From Siphonodentalium dalli (lineage: Eukaryota > Mollusca > Scaphopoda > Gadilida > Siphonodentaliidae), in the NCBI GenBank assembly GCA_032622095.1, contig CP136069.1, positions 184,069,122 to 184,133,121 on the forward strand: 64,000 nt of DNA, given 5' to 3'. Positions 1 through 9,695 of the stretch are shown in pieces. The translations under genes and the position numbers were made by a program. Position 1 is the first letter of the stretch. Each line of letters starts with the position of its first letter. Under the pieces are notes generated by a model, which was not told the origin of the DNA, did no database searches, and saw nothing but the letters and a program-made list of their open reading frames with translations.

Positions 1-1422
1 AAATATTGTGATAAAGTTATTGGGTGGCACAATCCAGACTACCCCTTTCGGTACATGTACGTCTCTGGTATTAATTATGTTCAGTCTGTAAAGGTGGATT
101 AGGACTAATTTGGTAAAGTGAACAGGGATGTCGCGATGTGGGTTTGATGAGTTACGTCCGCTCATGAATACAATATGTATTTAGTTTAATTACCAATCGT
201 CTCAATCAACCAAATTGAACTAATTGTTCGCTGCTTCTCAAATTATGTTAAATACTACATGTACTCACCCTCGCCAGTGCCATTTTGATTTTCTAGCAAA
301 ACCGTCACCCAGCTCACGACGATAAGTTTCTGTTCATTAAAATTTGTATCCAGCGAACAATGATATCGAGCAAAGTAGTCGCCTCGTCGGAGTTTTTATG
401 GTTAGGTATTATTTTACCAGGTTTTGAATTATAACGTATGATAAAGAGCGTTCATTGTTTCGTTGCCTAATTACGGTGAATGATAAAGAGCGTTTGGACT
501 CCTGCTTTATAATTATTGTCATAGTATGTTGTCAATTCCGATGGGACATCTTTCGTCTGAGAAAGGGTTAACATATTTCAGGGACATGGTCAGAGAGTCT
601 TCGTTGGTGGATGGGTAGATCACACCATGAACATCTACTCTCCCCATGCTAATAGAAATCATATTCCATCTGCACAAAACCTTTTTGATGTTCTGATCCA
701 TTCTGACAGGTAACTTTATTACATTGAAAAAACAAGGCAAGGTATTTCTTTGTTATTATGTGTTCCTCAATAATCTACTTTACAGTACTACTTTTTGTGA
801 CTGTTGTGAGCCGACATCGCAATAAACATTGAATTAATTACCCGAGAAATACCATAAGTGTAAACGATGTAAAGCAAAATCACTCACAAAGTCACTTAAA
901 TCGTGTGATTTCGAGTTAGGACCTTCCACTACAATGAAGTACATTACTAAGGCGCGGGTAATAACTATATAAGATATTTATACCATAATTGGCTATGCTA
1001 CTGTGTGTATAACACCTATTTTGTAAATTTCATTGCACAAACGTGATTCCCGACGATATAAAACATCAGATATAGCCAAAAGGTGAACGGTTACGGCTGT
1101 CAAATTGGCGAATAATTTCTGGGAGGGGTTGGTGTTTTTTCGATGTCATTTTCTTCTCCATTTTAAGGGTAGTGTGACGTTTGTCAAAACTGCAGTGTGA
1201 TGCAGTACGTTGACAAGTACTTTTGGGCACATTTTCGTGTGTCTAAAAGGACGTTCTTCAATTTGTGATACTCGTGCAAGGTCAAATCTTTCCTGCGAAT
1301 ACAGGCCAGCGGGATTTGTTAACATTGAGGCCTATGCAAATCATTTGGTGTACAGTAACCTATGCGTCTCATTTATCGAGATTCATCGGGTATCTTCATC
1401 TGTATAATATAAACTGTTTTAA
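1..1422. other. Intergenic sequence without recognised features
   Basis: AT-rich non-coding DNA. All open frames are under 80 codons, have no recognisable domain and overlap one another on different frames. I see no RNA gene or clear repeat structure here. Confidence 0.5.
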
Positions 1423-1529
1423 GTCAGTTAATGGACTCGGGGCTGGACATTCGGAAATTAAATGGTCTCGCCCGTCGTGCTCGACCATCTAGTTTCTGAT
1501 TGTCCAGACGCGAGTCCATTAAGCCTGAC
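1423..1529. mobile_element. Short foldback (MITE-like) element flanked by TTAA
   Basis: The 107-bp segment begins GTCAG and ends CTGAC. Its two halves are inverted copies of each other: 'TTAATGGACTCG' near 1428 pairs with 'CGAGTCCATTAA' near 1511, and the pairing continues inwards with mismatches. TTAA lies directly outside both ends (1419-1422 and 1530-1533). TTAA target duplications are known for piggyBac-type elements. There is no coding capacity, so the element would be non-autonomous. Confidence 0.6.
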
Positions 1530-1533
1530 TTAA

Positions 1534-1872
1534 AGGGGTATTATACCCTAAATCGGGCCATTTATGGGCCATCTCCTTTTATATTCAACAGAATATATGC
1601 AACAAATGGATGAAATTCAACCATGAATTAGTGAAATATACAACCATATTCTCTATGATGCAAACAACATTATAATGAAAAATATTTGAATTTATGGCTG
1701 GAGTTATAATTCATTTTCATTATAATTAACATGTTGTTTGCATCATTCATAGAGCCCACAAGTGTATTTTGCACTAATCCATGGCCCAAACTCACTCATT
1801 TGTTGCATATATTCTGTTGAGCATAAAAGGCGATGCTCCAATAAATTTCCGGATTTAGTACATAGTACCCAT
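1534..1872. mobile_element. Foldback MITE-like element flanked by TTAA
   Basis: A 339-bp imperfect palindrome. The left end AGGGGTATTAT matches the reverse complement of the right end (ATGGGTACTAT), and inner segments such as 'GATGCAAACAACAT' near 1658 and 'ATGTTGTTTGCATC' near 1730 pair exactly. TTAA stands at both borders (1530-1533 and 1873-1876). The left TTAA is shared with the neighbouring foldback at 1423-1529. No ORF is present. The arms are diverged, so the insertion is not recent. Confidence 0.65.
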
Positions 1873-1876
1873 TTAA

Positions 1877-3079
1877 TGCATGTGTAAACCAAGTAAGTTC
1901 ATATTCAGCCAGTTATGGCGTAATACTATGACGCGTAAATGGATACGTACATCCACTCTTATTTGGACTGATTTCATTCCCTTCTTAGATTTCTTAGTGT
2001 GTGGAATGAAAATAACAAGGTCGGGTGATCATGAATCACTCATGCTGTTTTATTTATGTTATTAACGATAATTTAATTGTAATTATATAGCATCAACGGG
2101 TCGATACTATGACGAGTTCTCCTTGTAAGAATCTACAATTGTTTGTAAGAAATAACAATTTCTCATTCCGCTAATACTATGAACATATATACAATTATGA
2201 ACTTAAATCACAAATAGTTTGTGTTCTTTGTAAAACACTATCATTCCCAACCACAAATAATTTTCGAGTACTATGACAATGTATTGAACGCTATTCAACA
2301 AAAAGGAACATGACAAGAATACCCTCGTACGGGGTGTCCAACATAAATATTCGATTTTCACACAATTAAACCGGTTCATAGACGACGAAGAAGCACTAAC
2401 ACAGGGACGTGGTCACAGTGGGTCCGGTCTCCGCCCACCCCTTGTGAAAATGTTTTATAAGCTAGGGAACATGACGATATAGGGGGTTAGTTGTGTTGGC
2501 AACTCAACATCTGCCACGTTACATCTGTTCAGAAAAGGGAGGGGAGTCGCCACCAAACCCCACATGTCACAACGTCTCTGACGAACGTTGGTGATTGATG
2601 TACACGGATTGTCCACAATGAGTGATAGTTGTGGGATTATAGCCAACATTAGCAAGTTATTTACCATTGTCAGTGATATATCGCTTCTTGATATAAGATT
2701 CCATCGCTATATAAGACATTGATAAAAGATTCACAAGCATTTGGGTTTGAGTTCAGGGGGTGCATATTGAAATTATAGGATGGATACCCCATCACCAAAT
2801 GGAACCCCTATAGCCACGTCCCTGACTCTAAATGTTATAAGAGATCGTAACAGTTTTAAATTATTGGATCCCACCGCTATATATATAACTGGGAGCCTCA
2901 ACACATCCCTGCTTTAACAATATAATGGCCACCCCCTCACAAAACGTAGCCACATAGAGCAACGTCCCTGTATCGATATGTTATGATAAGAGTGTATGCA
3001 TGGTCACAATATATATACAAGAAAAAAAGATGAATGCATCAGATCGCCCATGAACTATGTATTGGATATTTCTTCTCAA
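1877..3079. other. Gene-free stretch with dispersed repeat fragments
   Basis: No convincing ORF. Segments around 2780-2840 ('CTATAGCCACGTCCCTG') and 2920-2970 resemble pieces that recur inverted near 24,510-24,560 and directly near 26,480-26,525, so part of this stretch belongs to a dispersed repeat family. The rest shows nothing I can name. Confidence 0.4.
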
Positions 3080-3216
3080 CGAGTGTCTTCATAATTAGGA
3101 CGGTCGGCGTGCGTCTTGTTTTGGGAGTGATAAACTCTACTCACGAGCGCGAGTGAGTAGGGTTTATCACTCCCAAACAAGACGCACGCCGGCCGTCTTA
3201 GTTATGAAGACACGAG
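3080..3216. repeat. Near-perfect long hairpin with CGAG at both ends
   Basis: The segment from TGTCTTCAT (3084) to ATGAAGACA (3212) is an inverted repeat whose arms of about 60 bp pair with only a few mismatches and meet at a very short GC-rich loop ('CGAGCGCGAG'). CGAG stands outside both ends and could be a 4-bp target duplication. The low divergence between arms points to a young element or to a maintained cruciform. There is no coding content. Confidence 0.7.
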
Positions 3217-3244
3217 TGAGATGATCTATCCAATTTAGACGATG

Positions 3245-3254
3245 TATATATAAA
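3245..3254 (+). promoter_or_regulatory. Candidate TATA box of the 3.4-kb element
   Basis: TATATATAAA lies about 190 bp upstream of the ATG at 3436. A related element at 11.15-11.45 kb also has a TATA-like TTATAAAAAA at a similar distance before the shared 'TTGTGTGGCCG' segment. This favours a conserved internal promoter over chance AT richness, but TATA-like strings are common in this DNA. Confidence 0.3.
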
Positions 3255-3271
3255 CCCAGTGATAACGGAAG

Positions 3272-4402
3272 GATTAATTAACTCTGGCCGAGAGTGGAGC
3301 GAACAGGTCGTGATTGCTTCGACCTTATTAGTTCCTCTTTGTCAGAGCGTTGAGCACGGGTGAGTTGTGTGGCCGCGTCCTCGGATGTAGCTGCCCCCGT
3401 GCTTGACGCCGGTGAGACGGTTTTGGATTAGGATTATGGACTTAATCTCAGACGCCGTGTTGGCCGCAGTGCAAAGGAGTCGGGTAGTGGACATTGCGAA
3501 CTGGAGTCTCCAGTCTAGCAGGGGCTACCTGACCATTTGCCTGGAGTTCCGGACTGAAGATGCTGGCATCCAGAGATCGCAAGCCCGGGACACCAACTCC
3601 AAGACTGCCTCCTGTCATCTGAGTGGGAAGAAGAAGGGGCCGCCCAAGAAAAAGACGCCAGCGAGACGAAGAAGGGACGCCGCCAGACGTGCCAAATGGA
3701 AACAGAAGAGGGGGGTGACTGTTGATCAGCCGGTCACCCCTCCCCTTGTGGTCCAGCCGACGTCCAGAGTCACAGCCGGCAGGTCGGAGTTGTCTGAGAG
3801 ACGCCCAGACGACCCGACCTGCATGGAGACAGGCGACATCGTAACAGCTAGCAGGGACTCCGTGGATCTGCCGGAGGTCCCTGCTGTCGTCGTCGAGGCA
3901 AGCGGAAGAAGGGAGCAGGAAACCACCCCTGCTGTTCCTGTCGCCTGCTTCGAGGTGGAACTGGACAGCTTGCCACCACTGACACCGGAGTACCATCACA
4001 TCCCGGTGTTCCCCAGCTCCACCGCCAGCAACAACAACAACATCAGCGCAGGCTCCACTAAGTCTGTAGAAGAAATCCTCCTTGATACTGAGGGAAATCG
4101 CTTTATCCAAAAAAGCGAGGGAAAAATAAGATAAATTACTGGAAAATCAAATAAAAATTACTCCAACTTCTTGAAGAACGAGAACAACAGAAATCCCCTC
4201 CATCTCCACAGTCGTCAACGGAGAAGCCAAACCCAAAAAAGAAAAGAAAAAAGAAAAAATAATTACCATCACAAAATGCTCACCTTTTTTTTTTATGATT
4301 CCCAATAAAGGCAACAACATGAGGGATTAAGGGGAGTTACCATTCGGTGCTTCCGACAATCCCGGGCTAGCCCCCCGAACCACTCACTCTACGATTAATT
4401 AA
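3272..4402 (+). mobile_element. Short-ORF retroelement-like unit bounded by a 10-bp direct repeat
   Basis: GATTAATTAA occurs at 3272-3281 and again at 4393-4402, bracketing 1.1 kb. That interval holds one basic ORF, an A-rich tract (4226-4263), an AATAAA at about 4303 and a GC-rich tail ('CGGGCTAGCCCCCCG'). The layout fits a retroposed unit with a 10-bp target-site duplication. Two cautions apply. The repeat is AT-rich and could be coincidental. The candidate TATA box lies just outside it, which would not be expected for a simple retrocopy. A diverged, truncated relative lies at 11,150-11,445. I cannot name the family. Confidence 0.45.
3436..4134 (+). CDS. Basic, low-complexity protein of a repetitive element (232 aa)
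   Basis: I place the start at the ATG at 3436 rather than the upstream one at 3403. The same 'MDLI..A.LAA..R..VVD...W.L' opening is found, ungapped, in the related element at 11,358, while the 11 residues before it are not shared. The N-terminal 45 residues would be the conserved domain. They are followed by a strongly basic segment ('KKKGPPKKKTPARRRRDAAR', about residues 66-90), a Pro/Thr/Ser-rich middle and an acidic-to-basic tail. No catalytic motif, zinc knuckle or reverse transcriptase is visible. Basic segments of this kind occur in short proteins encoded by repetitive elements, where nucleic-acid binding is a reasonable guess. The antisense frame is also open for 220 codons but has no conserved start and is treated as a shadow. 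Product and family are not recognised. Confidence 0.5.
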   Translation: MDLISDAVLAAVQRSRVVDIANWSLQSSRGYLTICLEFRTEDAGIQRSQARDTNSKTASCHLSGKKKGPPKKKTPARRRRDAARRAKWKQKRGVTVDQPVTPPLVVQPTSRVTAGRSELSERRPDDPTCMETGDIVTASRDSVDLPEVPAVVVEASGRREQETTPAVPVACFEVELDSLPPLTPEYHHIPVFPSSTASNNNNISAGSTKSVEEILLDTEGNRFIQKSEGKIR

Positions 4403-5280
4403 ATTTGTTGCACGGGATTAATATGAACTCGCCAGTGTACAAGTCATTCTGTCGAAAGTAACCTCATGGACGGTTAACAGTACTACAAAATTTTCAGCAT
4501 TATATACCTGATTTATTAATATCAACATCACAAGCAATGATATCCAAGAAGCCGAGATGTACGCCCAATTCTGCGTTAGCGGCTGGAGCAAATATATGAA
4601 GATAAGATAGCTGACCCATCTATATAAGAATTTCGGTGAGCAAAGTTATATTTAAAACTTATTTACAGGGACGTGTCTGGAATGTCCCCGTTGAATTTAT
4701 AACTGCACCTCCTTTGAACAATTTCCTTAATTTGGGAAATTATATTTGCACCCTCTATCCACCTGTTGGAAATTTCTAATCGCTAACCTGGCACAACTAT
4801 AAGGTTAGGAATTTCCAACTGACGCCAATTTAGTCACGACCAATTTCACACCACTATAAATAGTGGTTGAAATATTAAACTATGAAATCATTTGCAACCT
4901 ATTTTCGATGCGAAATCTCCAACTGCATGATGGTGTCTTAGGCTTGAAACTTCCAACCAAACGTTGAATATTACAAAGTTGGGGGGGGGGGGGGGCTGTC
5001 ACCGCATCCATGCGTATATAGAATTCATTTCGTCAATGTTTTAATGTTTCTCCAGCCGCAGCATACATGTAAGTTGCATGGGATTTGTGCCCACTTACTA
5101 TATTGTTCGGCCCAATAGCAGAACATTCTGCAAAAATATAATTTGTATTAATTTATGAGTGAGAAAGCGAAGTGACATTGATGAAATTAGTTCAATATAC
5201 AGCTTTTTCATCGAAATTAGTTTTATTTTGTTCGACACCCCCCCCCCCCCATCATTTCCCCATACATAAGAATGTCAATT
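4403..5280. other. Gene-free stretch with homopolymer tract
   Basis: No supported gene. A run of 15 G at 4981-4995 and a C-rich run near 5239-5250 are simple repeats. A short palindrome 'CACTATAAATAGTG' sits near 4853. Nothing else is recognised. Confidence 0.5.
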
Positions 5281-5289
5281 GCAACAGTT

Positions 5290-5365
5290 TCGTGTTGTGG
5301 TTAAGACAGTCGCACCTACTATGTAATTGTCTGTTGTTCAATGCTCGAATGCTGGTTCGTTGATT
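5290..5365 (+). repeat. Possible tRNA-derived SINE head
   Basis: 'GTGGTTAAGACAGTCGCACC' resembles an A box in its expected context. About 45 bp downstream, 'GTTCAATGCTCGAATGC' is a degraded B box. The sequence cannot be folded into a clean cloverleaf, so this is at most a decayed tRNA-derived SINE and not a tRNA gene. Confidence 0.3.
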
Positions 5366-5779
5366 TCTTGGTAAGAAAACCCAAGCGCAGTGTCTTAGCC
5401 ATTAAGAGCCATCAAAAGAACAAAAGAAAGTATGGTCTGTATCGTCTAATTTACAAGAATTAATAACGCACATTTGGAAAATATTATAAATTTAATATAT
5501 ATATTTGTTGAAAGTCTGAATTAGAGGTTAGAGGTTAATACCGACAATTCTGCGTTGCCGCGGCCCCAACCGTGCGTGTGTGGATTTTCATGAGATCCCA
5601 CACTGTTACTGGTCTCTAAAATACCGCCTATACACCATGGGGCCGGTCCGGGCTGATCCGGATCCGAGCTGCTCCAGATTGTTTTTAGTCACACCGGTAA
5701 TTGGTACCCTGTCAATATATTTGGGCTGGTTTTATGCGAATCGGAACTGGTTTAATATTACTCCATATATATGACAAGA

Positions 5780-6860
5780 AAAAAAAGTGGCCGCAGAGAC
5801 TCCAGACAAGATGGGGTCCATCATGGCGGCCCTTAATTTTTATATGCACCAGGTCTCTTTGATCGCCGTTATAGTAAAGATGTTATCACACGCGGTCTTG
5901 CATTCTGCTCGATTCGTTATACTAATATACAACCATTACAAATTAGCAAAAAATCCGACACCAGAATCCAATATGGCGACCAAGATGGCCGCCGAAATGT
6001 GAAAATATGCTATATTTCTGACATTTCACCACCTTTCGTTTGTCTCTGTGGGAAAATATTGGCATATTGGCGTGGCCTTATACATTTATCGTATATAAGA
6101 GTCATTGAAAAACACAGGGGGACCATAATATACCTTCATTGTGGGATATTTTTGTCCGATATCACGTTTTCCCAAATGGCGGTATAATAAGTCAAAGCCG
6201 AATCGACGCAAATAACCCGATGTAATGTTTCGAATCAATGAATGTTATTACTATCATAACAACACACATGCATATATATGTGCAGAAGATACTCGAGCTA
6301 GGGTTCCTCTTATACCTGAGTTGAGGAATATTTACCCAAATCCAAAATGGCCACCAGAAATACAAAAATTGCCGAAAATCGCTGATTTTAACATCATTGA
6401 GCATTATTGTCATGACAACTCCACATCTGCTTAATATTGTGTAACACTTAGGCGAAGAACTGTCCCTGTACCATATCCAAGTAAAAGTTGCCCAAATCCA
6501 AAATGGCACTAACAGTGGCGGACAGATTTTGAAATATCACCGAAATTCCCTCATATTCACATCATTGGGCATTAATGTCGAGAAAACGCCACACATGCTT
6601 ACAGTGGAGTTGGAAATACTGAGGTGAAGTAATTACCTTACATCTCATGCAAGAAATGGTTTTCCAAATCGAAGATGGCTGCCAAAATGGCGACCGAAAT
6701 TTGAAAACATGCCTACATTCCATTACTTTCTTACAATGGGCGTTGTTTCGCGATTTCTATCCACCATTACATGTTGATATGGAATATTGATATGAAGTAT
6801 TCGTTTGAGTTTGACAAACTCTCTTAGTCAAATTGGCGGCCAAAAATTGAAAAGAAGTCG
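5780..6860. repeat. Degenerate tandem array of about 165-bp units rich in AAATGGC motifs
   Basis: A recognisable core of the form 'CCAAAATGGC' plus 'GAAATTTGAAAA' recurs at about 5815, 5970, 6170, 6340, 6500, 6670 and 6830, giving a spacing of roughly 165 bp with heavy divergence. Small ORFs in the block overlap in both strands and have no domain, so I treat them as chance frames. Confidence 0.55.
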
Positions 6861-7164
6861 ATATTAACACATACTAATTTCAACTTTTTGTCATAAAACA
6901 TCGATCTGTACGGACGAAACGGTACATAATATAAGCCATCTATTAGTTCCAACATAAGTCGTAGCCTTTTGGAAGGATGAACAACAAAGCTCAGAGTGAT
7001 CAGATACTCGATTCTGATAACTGAAGCAGCATTTCAAAACATATTGTTGCTGTTGGAATCTGATGATATGAGGACTATCGAATCTGATTGAGTACCTTTA
7101 ATACCGTAATAAGTTAATATATATAATTCAAAATATGGTTTACAGAATATTTTTCATTGCTTTG
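6861..7164. other. Gene-free spacer
   Basis: No ORF, RNA gene or repeat that I can recognise between the 6-kb array and the dispersed repeat that reaches the TLR 3' end. Confidence 0.4.
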
Positions 7165-7428
7165 ACATTTTCCAATGTTTAATGTCAAGATTTTATTAAA
7201 CTTTTGGTATCTTATTTAACAAATTTGACTTCGATTGTTAATAAAAGTAATGTTTATATAACAGTTATTTCGGTATGCGGAATCTCGTATTTTGAGAGTT
7301 ATTAATAATGAACATAAAAATAAAGTCGATAGCTTTTTACATGTGCTGATTAATAATAGTTGTTTCGCAGAATTTTATTATATGTATGTTATTCGAGTAA
7401 ACCCACATCGAAGGGCTTGTGTGTAGCC
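7165..7428. repeat. Dispersed repeat abutting the TLR 3' end
   Basis: This segment aligns by eye, in the same orientation, with 59,664-59,915 in an intron of the KDZ gene. Shared blocks include 'TGTCAAG.TTTATTA.AAACTTT', 'AGAGTTATTAATAA' and 'GATAGTTGTT' / 'AATAGTTGTT'. It stops within a few bases of the TLR stop codon and would supply the 3' untranslated region and poly(A) signal of that gene. Confidence 0.5.
7374..7379 (-). terminator. Candidate poly(A) signal of the TLR gene
   Basis: TTTATT on the plus strand reads AATAAA on the gene's strand, about 52 bp after the stop codon. It lies inside the dispersed repeat at 7165-7428. The other copy of that repeat has TTTATA at the matching position, so the signal may be specific to this copy. 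Confidence 0.4.
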
Positions 7429-7430
7429 CT

Positions 7431-9683
7431 TTACACATCTCTTCCTAAAATATTTCCACAATCGCCATATGTTATTCGCTCTCTTTGTATAAATTCTTTT
7501 CGTTTGTTCAGTACATCGGCTATCCCAACTAGAAGTGTCTGCCAAAACATGTCCTGGCTTTCGTCATTTGTCGGAAACAGAAGGCGAGTTTTCCTATCAT
7601 AATAATATTCTAACACACCCTTAAGTTGTCGCCTTTTAACTTCGGTCAGAAACACGGGTAAAATTGGCTTTTTTTCAGCCCAAGTGAGCGAAATTTCTAA
7701 ATTTGTCCATGCACTTTTGATGAAATCTTCGCTCACAATAGGTATAGTGCATCGACATGATCGAATTCCTCTAACAATTTCCTCGTCAATATCACCAGGA
7801 ACCCTGAAATGTTTGTCATTTATGTAGAGAACGTCATCTTCTGTTTGAAGTAGATTCTGCAGAACTGGATTAATCCTATTAAACATCATTAGAGCGAAAT
7901 CCTTATCTTTCATAGAATAGGCCACAAAGACTCGATCTGTTGCATTCGTTCGTCTATTACGATATCTCCAAAAACGAAGCCGAACATATATCTTTAAGAA
8001 CACTAACCGCTTTCTGTAACATATAGCACCAACAACGATACAAAGAACGATAACTCCAAAGCACGATAACGACGTTTTCAGCAGAAGAACATAACAAGTG
8101 AACTCGATGTCACCTTTATCGATGCTGAACAGTGGCTTGAGCTGGGAGTCAAGCACACATTTGTAAGTTTCCGGGGCAATAAGAGCTCTTTTAATAGCAT
8201 TGAGCTGATTGATAAACGAAGATTGTTCACACGAACATGTTACGTCATTGTCATGCAAATCTAGGAAGGTCTTTTTCCCCAAGAACATAAGTGAGTTGAT
8301 ATTCTTTAGCGAATGTTTGTCAATATATTTCAATTGATTTCCAGTCAAGTTCAATAACTCTATATTTATGAGGTGACTTAAGCTCAGATGGAGACTGTTC
8401 AATTCGTTGTGTGAGAGGTCGATCGTGCGTAATTTTCTGTTAGCTCGAAACATGTTCTCTGGTATGAACTTTAGCTGATTGCAACACATATCGAAATGCT
8501 CAAGATTTTTCGAGAATGACAGTAACTCGGCGAGAGGGAATTCTTTGTTAGACCCAATCCGGTTGCTTCCCAGTCGCACAACCCTGAGATTATTCAAGTC
8601 CTTGAAAACGGTTGGTATCAAGTAAACTAGATGATTACGTCTGAGATCCACTTCTTCTAAATTAGGAGCCTTTGGGGCTAACTCTAGCTCAAATCGTTCT
8701 ATGTTGATATTTTCTAAAGAAATCCGTACCAAAGAATTGATAATCATTATCGGACAATAATATTGCAAGTAACAGCGCTGAAAAACTTGTGTGTCTGAAA
8801 TCCTGATTTCTGTGAGATTGATCGTTATGTTGTGAATGAATTCGCTGCAAGAATTATGGCTTTCATCACAGCTGTCATCTTGGATTATCGAATATGGCCA
8901 TCCGCCCGAACTAATCTTTTTTATATCAGGATATAGTTCCCAAATACTATACGATAAAGTCCCCCATCCATGAACAAATGTTCCAAAGGCGTATAATTCT
9001 TTGAGTCTCCGAAACGTATACCCTTCATTCATAAGATGCTGCACATCGTGGTCGTAAAACAGTATATTTCCAACATATGATATATCCAGAACCTCTAAAT
9101 CTAGACCCATCAAGGTCTTCAAAGAATCATAAGTAACTCGAAGACTACCTACTGGCCAGTTATTTGTCATAGTGAGATTAAGAAATCTTAGAGTCTTGTT
9201 ACCCAAATGTCTTAGTATCAAGACGGCTTCATTGAACTCCAGTCCGCTACTATTAATCAAACTGAGGGAGTTTAAATTATACAAATTACTCAAGCAATTA
9301 AGATCCCAATGCTTTATCCAGACATGAACGATTGACAAGTTTTCGATGGCGACAAGATTCTCGAAAGTGTTGTTTGTAGATTTAAAGTATCTGTTTGTAC
9401 GTACTCTCAGTGACTTAACGTGTCCCCAAGAATTATGGCGGAGGAAACTGTCTACGTAATTAGTACTACTTGACAATTCTACTGTATCTGTACCATCGGC
9501 AACTATGACAGGCGTTTTGCTCTCGGCGAAACAGTTAATGGACAACTTTGAAGAGGTTTCCCTACACGCGCATGCGCTTGGACATGCACTAAGTCTTTTG
9601 TCGTCTGCCAGTGCAATGGTCAACAACGCCATCAACATACCGACACAGCGAGGGAAGCTGTAGAGACGAAAGATGGCTGCCAT
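7431..9683 (-). CDS. Toll-like receptor, single-cysteine-cluster type (750 aa)
   Basis: Type I membrane receptor of the Toll-like family, expected to sense ligands through its ectodomain and signal through a cytoplasmic TIR domain. Visible in order: signal peptide (about residues 1-26), a cysteine-rich N-cap (C34, C38, C40, C51), a diverged region, clear leucine-rich repeats at about 340-470 (e.g. 'LRTIDLSHNELNSL', 'IELLNLTGNQLKYI'), one C-terminal cysteine cap (C483, C485, C509, C530), a transmembrane helix (531-555), a basic stop-transfer stretch and a TIR domain (583-735). In the TIR, box 1 reads 'VFVAYS' and box 3 keeps F713-W714. Box 2 keeps P629-G630 but has H-F in place of the usual R-D. 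The single C-cap next to the membrane is the vertebrate-like arrangement. The gene is one exon with no internal stop. The ATG at 9683 precedes a good signal peptide. It looks functional. The ligand cannot be predicted. Confidence 0.93.
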   Translation of the reverse strand: MAAIFRLYSFPRCVGMLMALLTIALADDKRLSACPSACACRETSSKLSINCFAESKTPVIVADGTDTVELSSSTNYVDSFLRHNSWGHVKSLRVRTNRYFKSTNNTFENLVAIENLSIVHVWIKHWDLNCLSNLYNLNSLSLINSSGLEFNEAVLILRHLGNKTLRFLNLTMTNNWPVGSLRVTYDSLKTLMGLDLEVLDISYVGNILFYDHDVQHLMNEGYTFRRLKELYAFGTFVHGWGTLSYSIWELYPDIKKISSGGWPYSIIQDDSCDESHNSCSEFIHNITINLTEIRISDTQVFQRCYLQYYCPIMIINSLVRISLENINIERFELELAPKAPNLEEVDLRRNHLVYLIPTVFKDLNNLRVVRLGSNRIGSNKEFPLAELLSFSKNLEHFDMCCNQLKFIPENMFRANRKLRTIDLSHNELNSLHLSLSHLINIELLNLTGNQLKYIDKHSLKNINSLMFLGKKTFLDLHDNDVTCSCEQSSFINQLNAIKRALIAPETYKCVLDSQLKPLFSIDKGDIEFTCYVLLLKTSLSCFGVIVLCIVVGAICYRKRLVFLKIYVRLRFWRYRNRRTNATDRVFVAYSMKDKDFALMMFNRINPVLQNLLQTEDDVLYINDKHFRVPGDIDEEIVRGIRSCRCTIPIVSEDFIKSAWTNLEISLTWAEKKPILPVFLTEVKRRQLKGVLEYYYDRKTRLLFPTNDESQDMFWQTLLVGIADVLNKRKEFIQRERITYGDCGNILGRDV

Positions 9684-9695
9684 GAGTAAGTTTTA

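Noticed and set aside
3448-4110. 220-codon antisense ORF opposite the short-ORF element
   Set aside because: No conserved start or peptide in the second copy. The sense frame has the shared opening peptide, so this is a shadow.
5290-5365. Functional tRNA gene
   Set aside because: A-box-like and degraded B-box-like wording are present, but no acceptor stem or intact T arm can be formed. At most a SINE fragment.
6192-6509. 105-codon ORF in the AAATGGC array
   Set aside because: It arises from repeat composition, overlaps an open frame on the other strand and shows no domain.
7360-7602. 80-codon plus-strand ORF over the TLR 3' end
   Set aside because: Antisense shadow of the TIR-coding region and the adjoining repeat.
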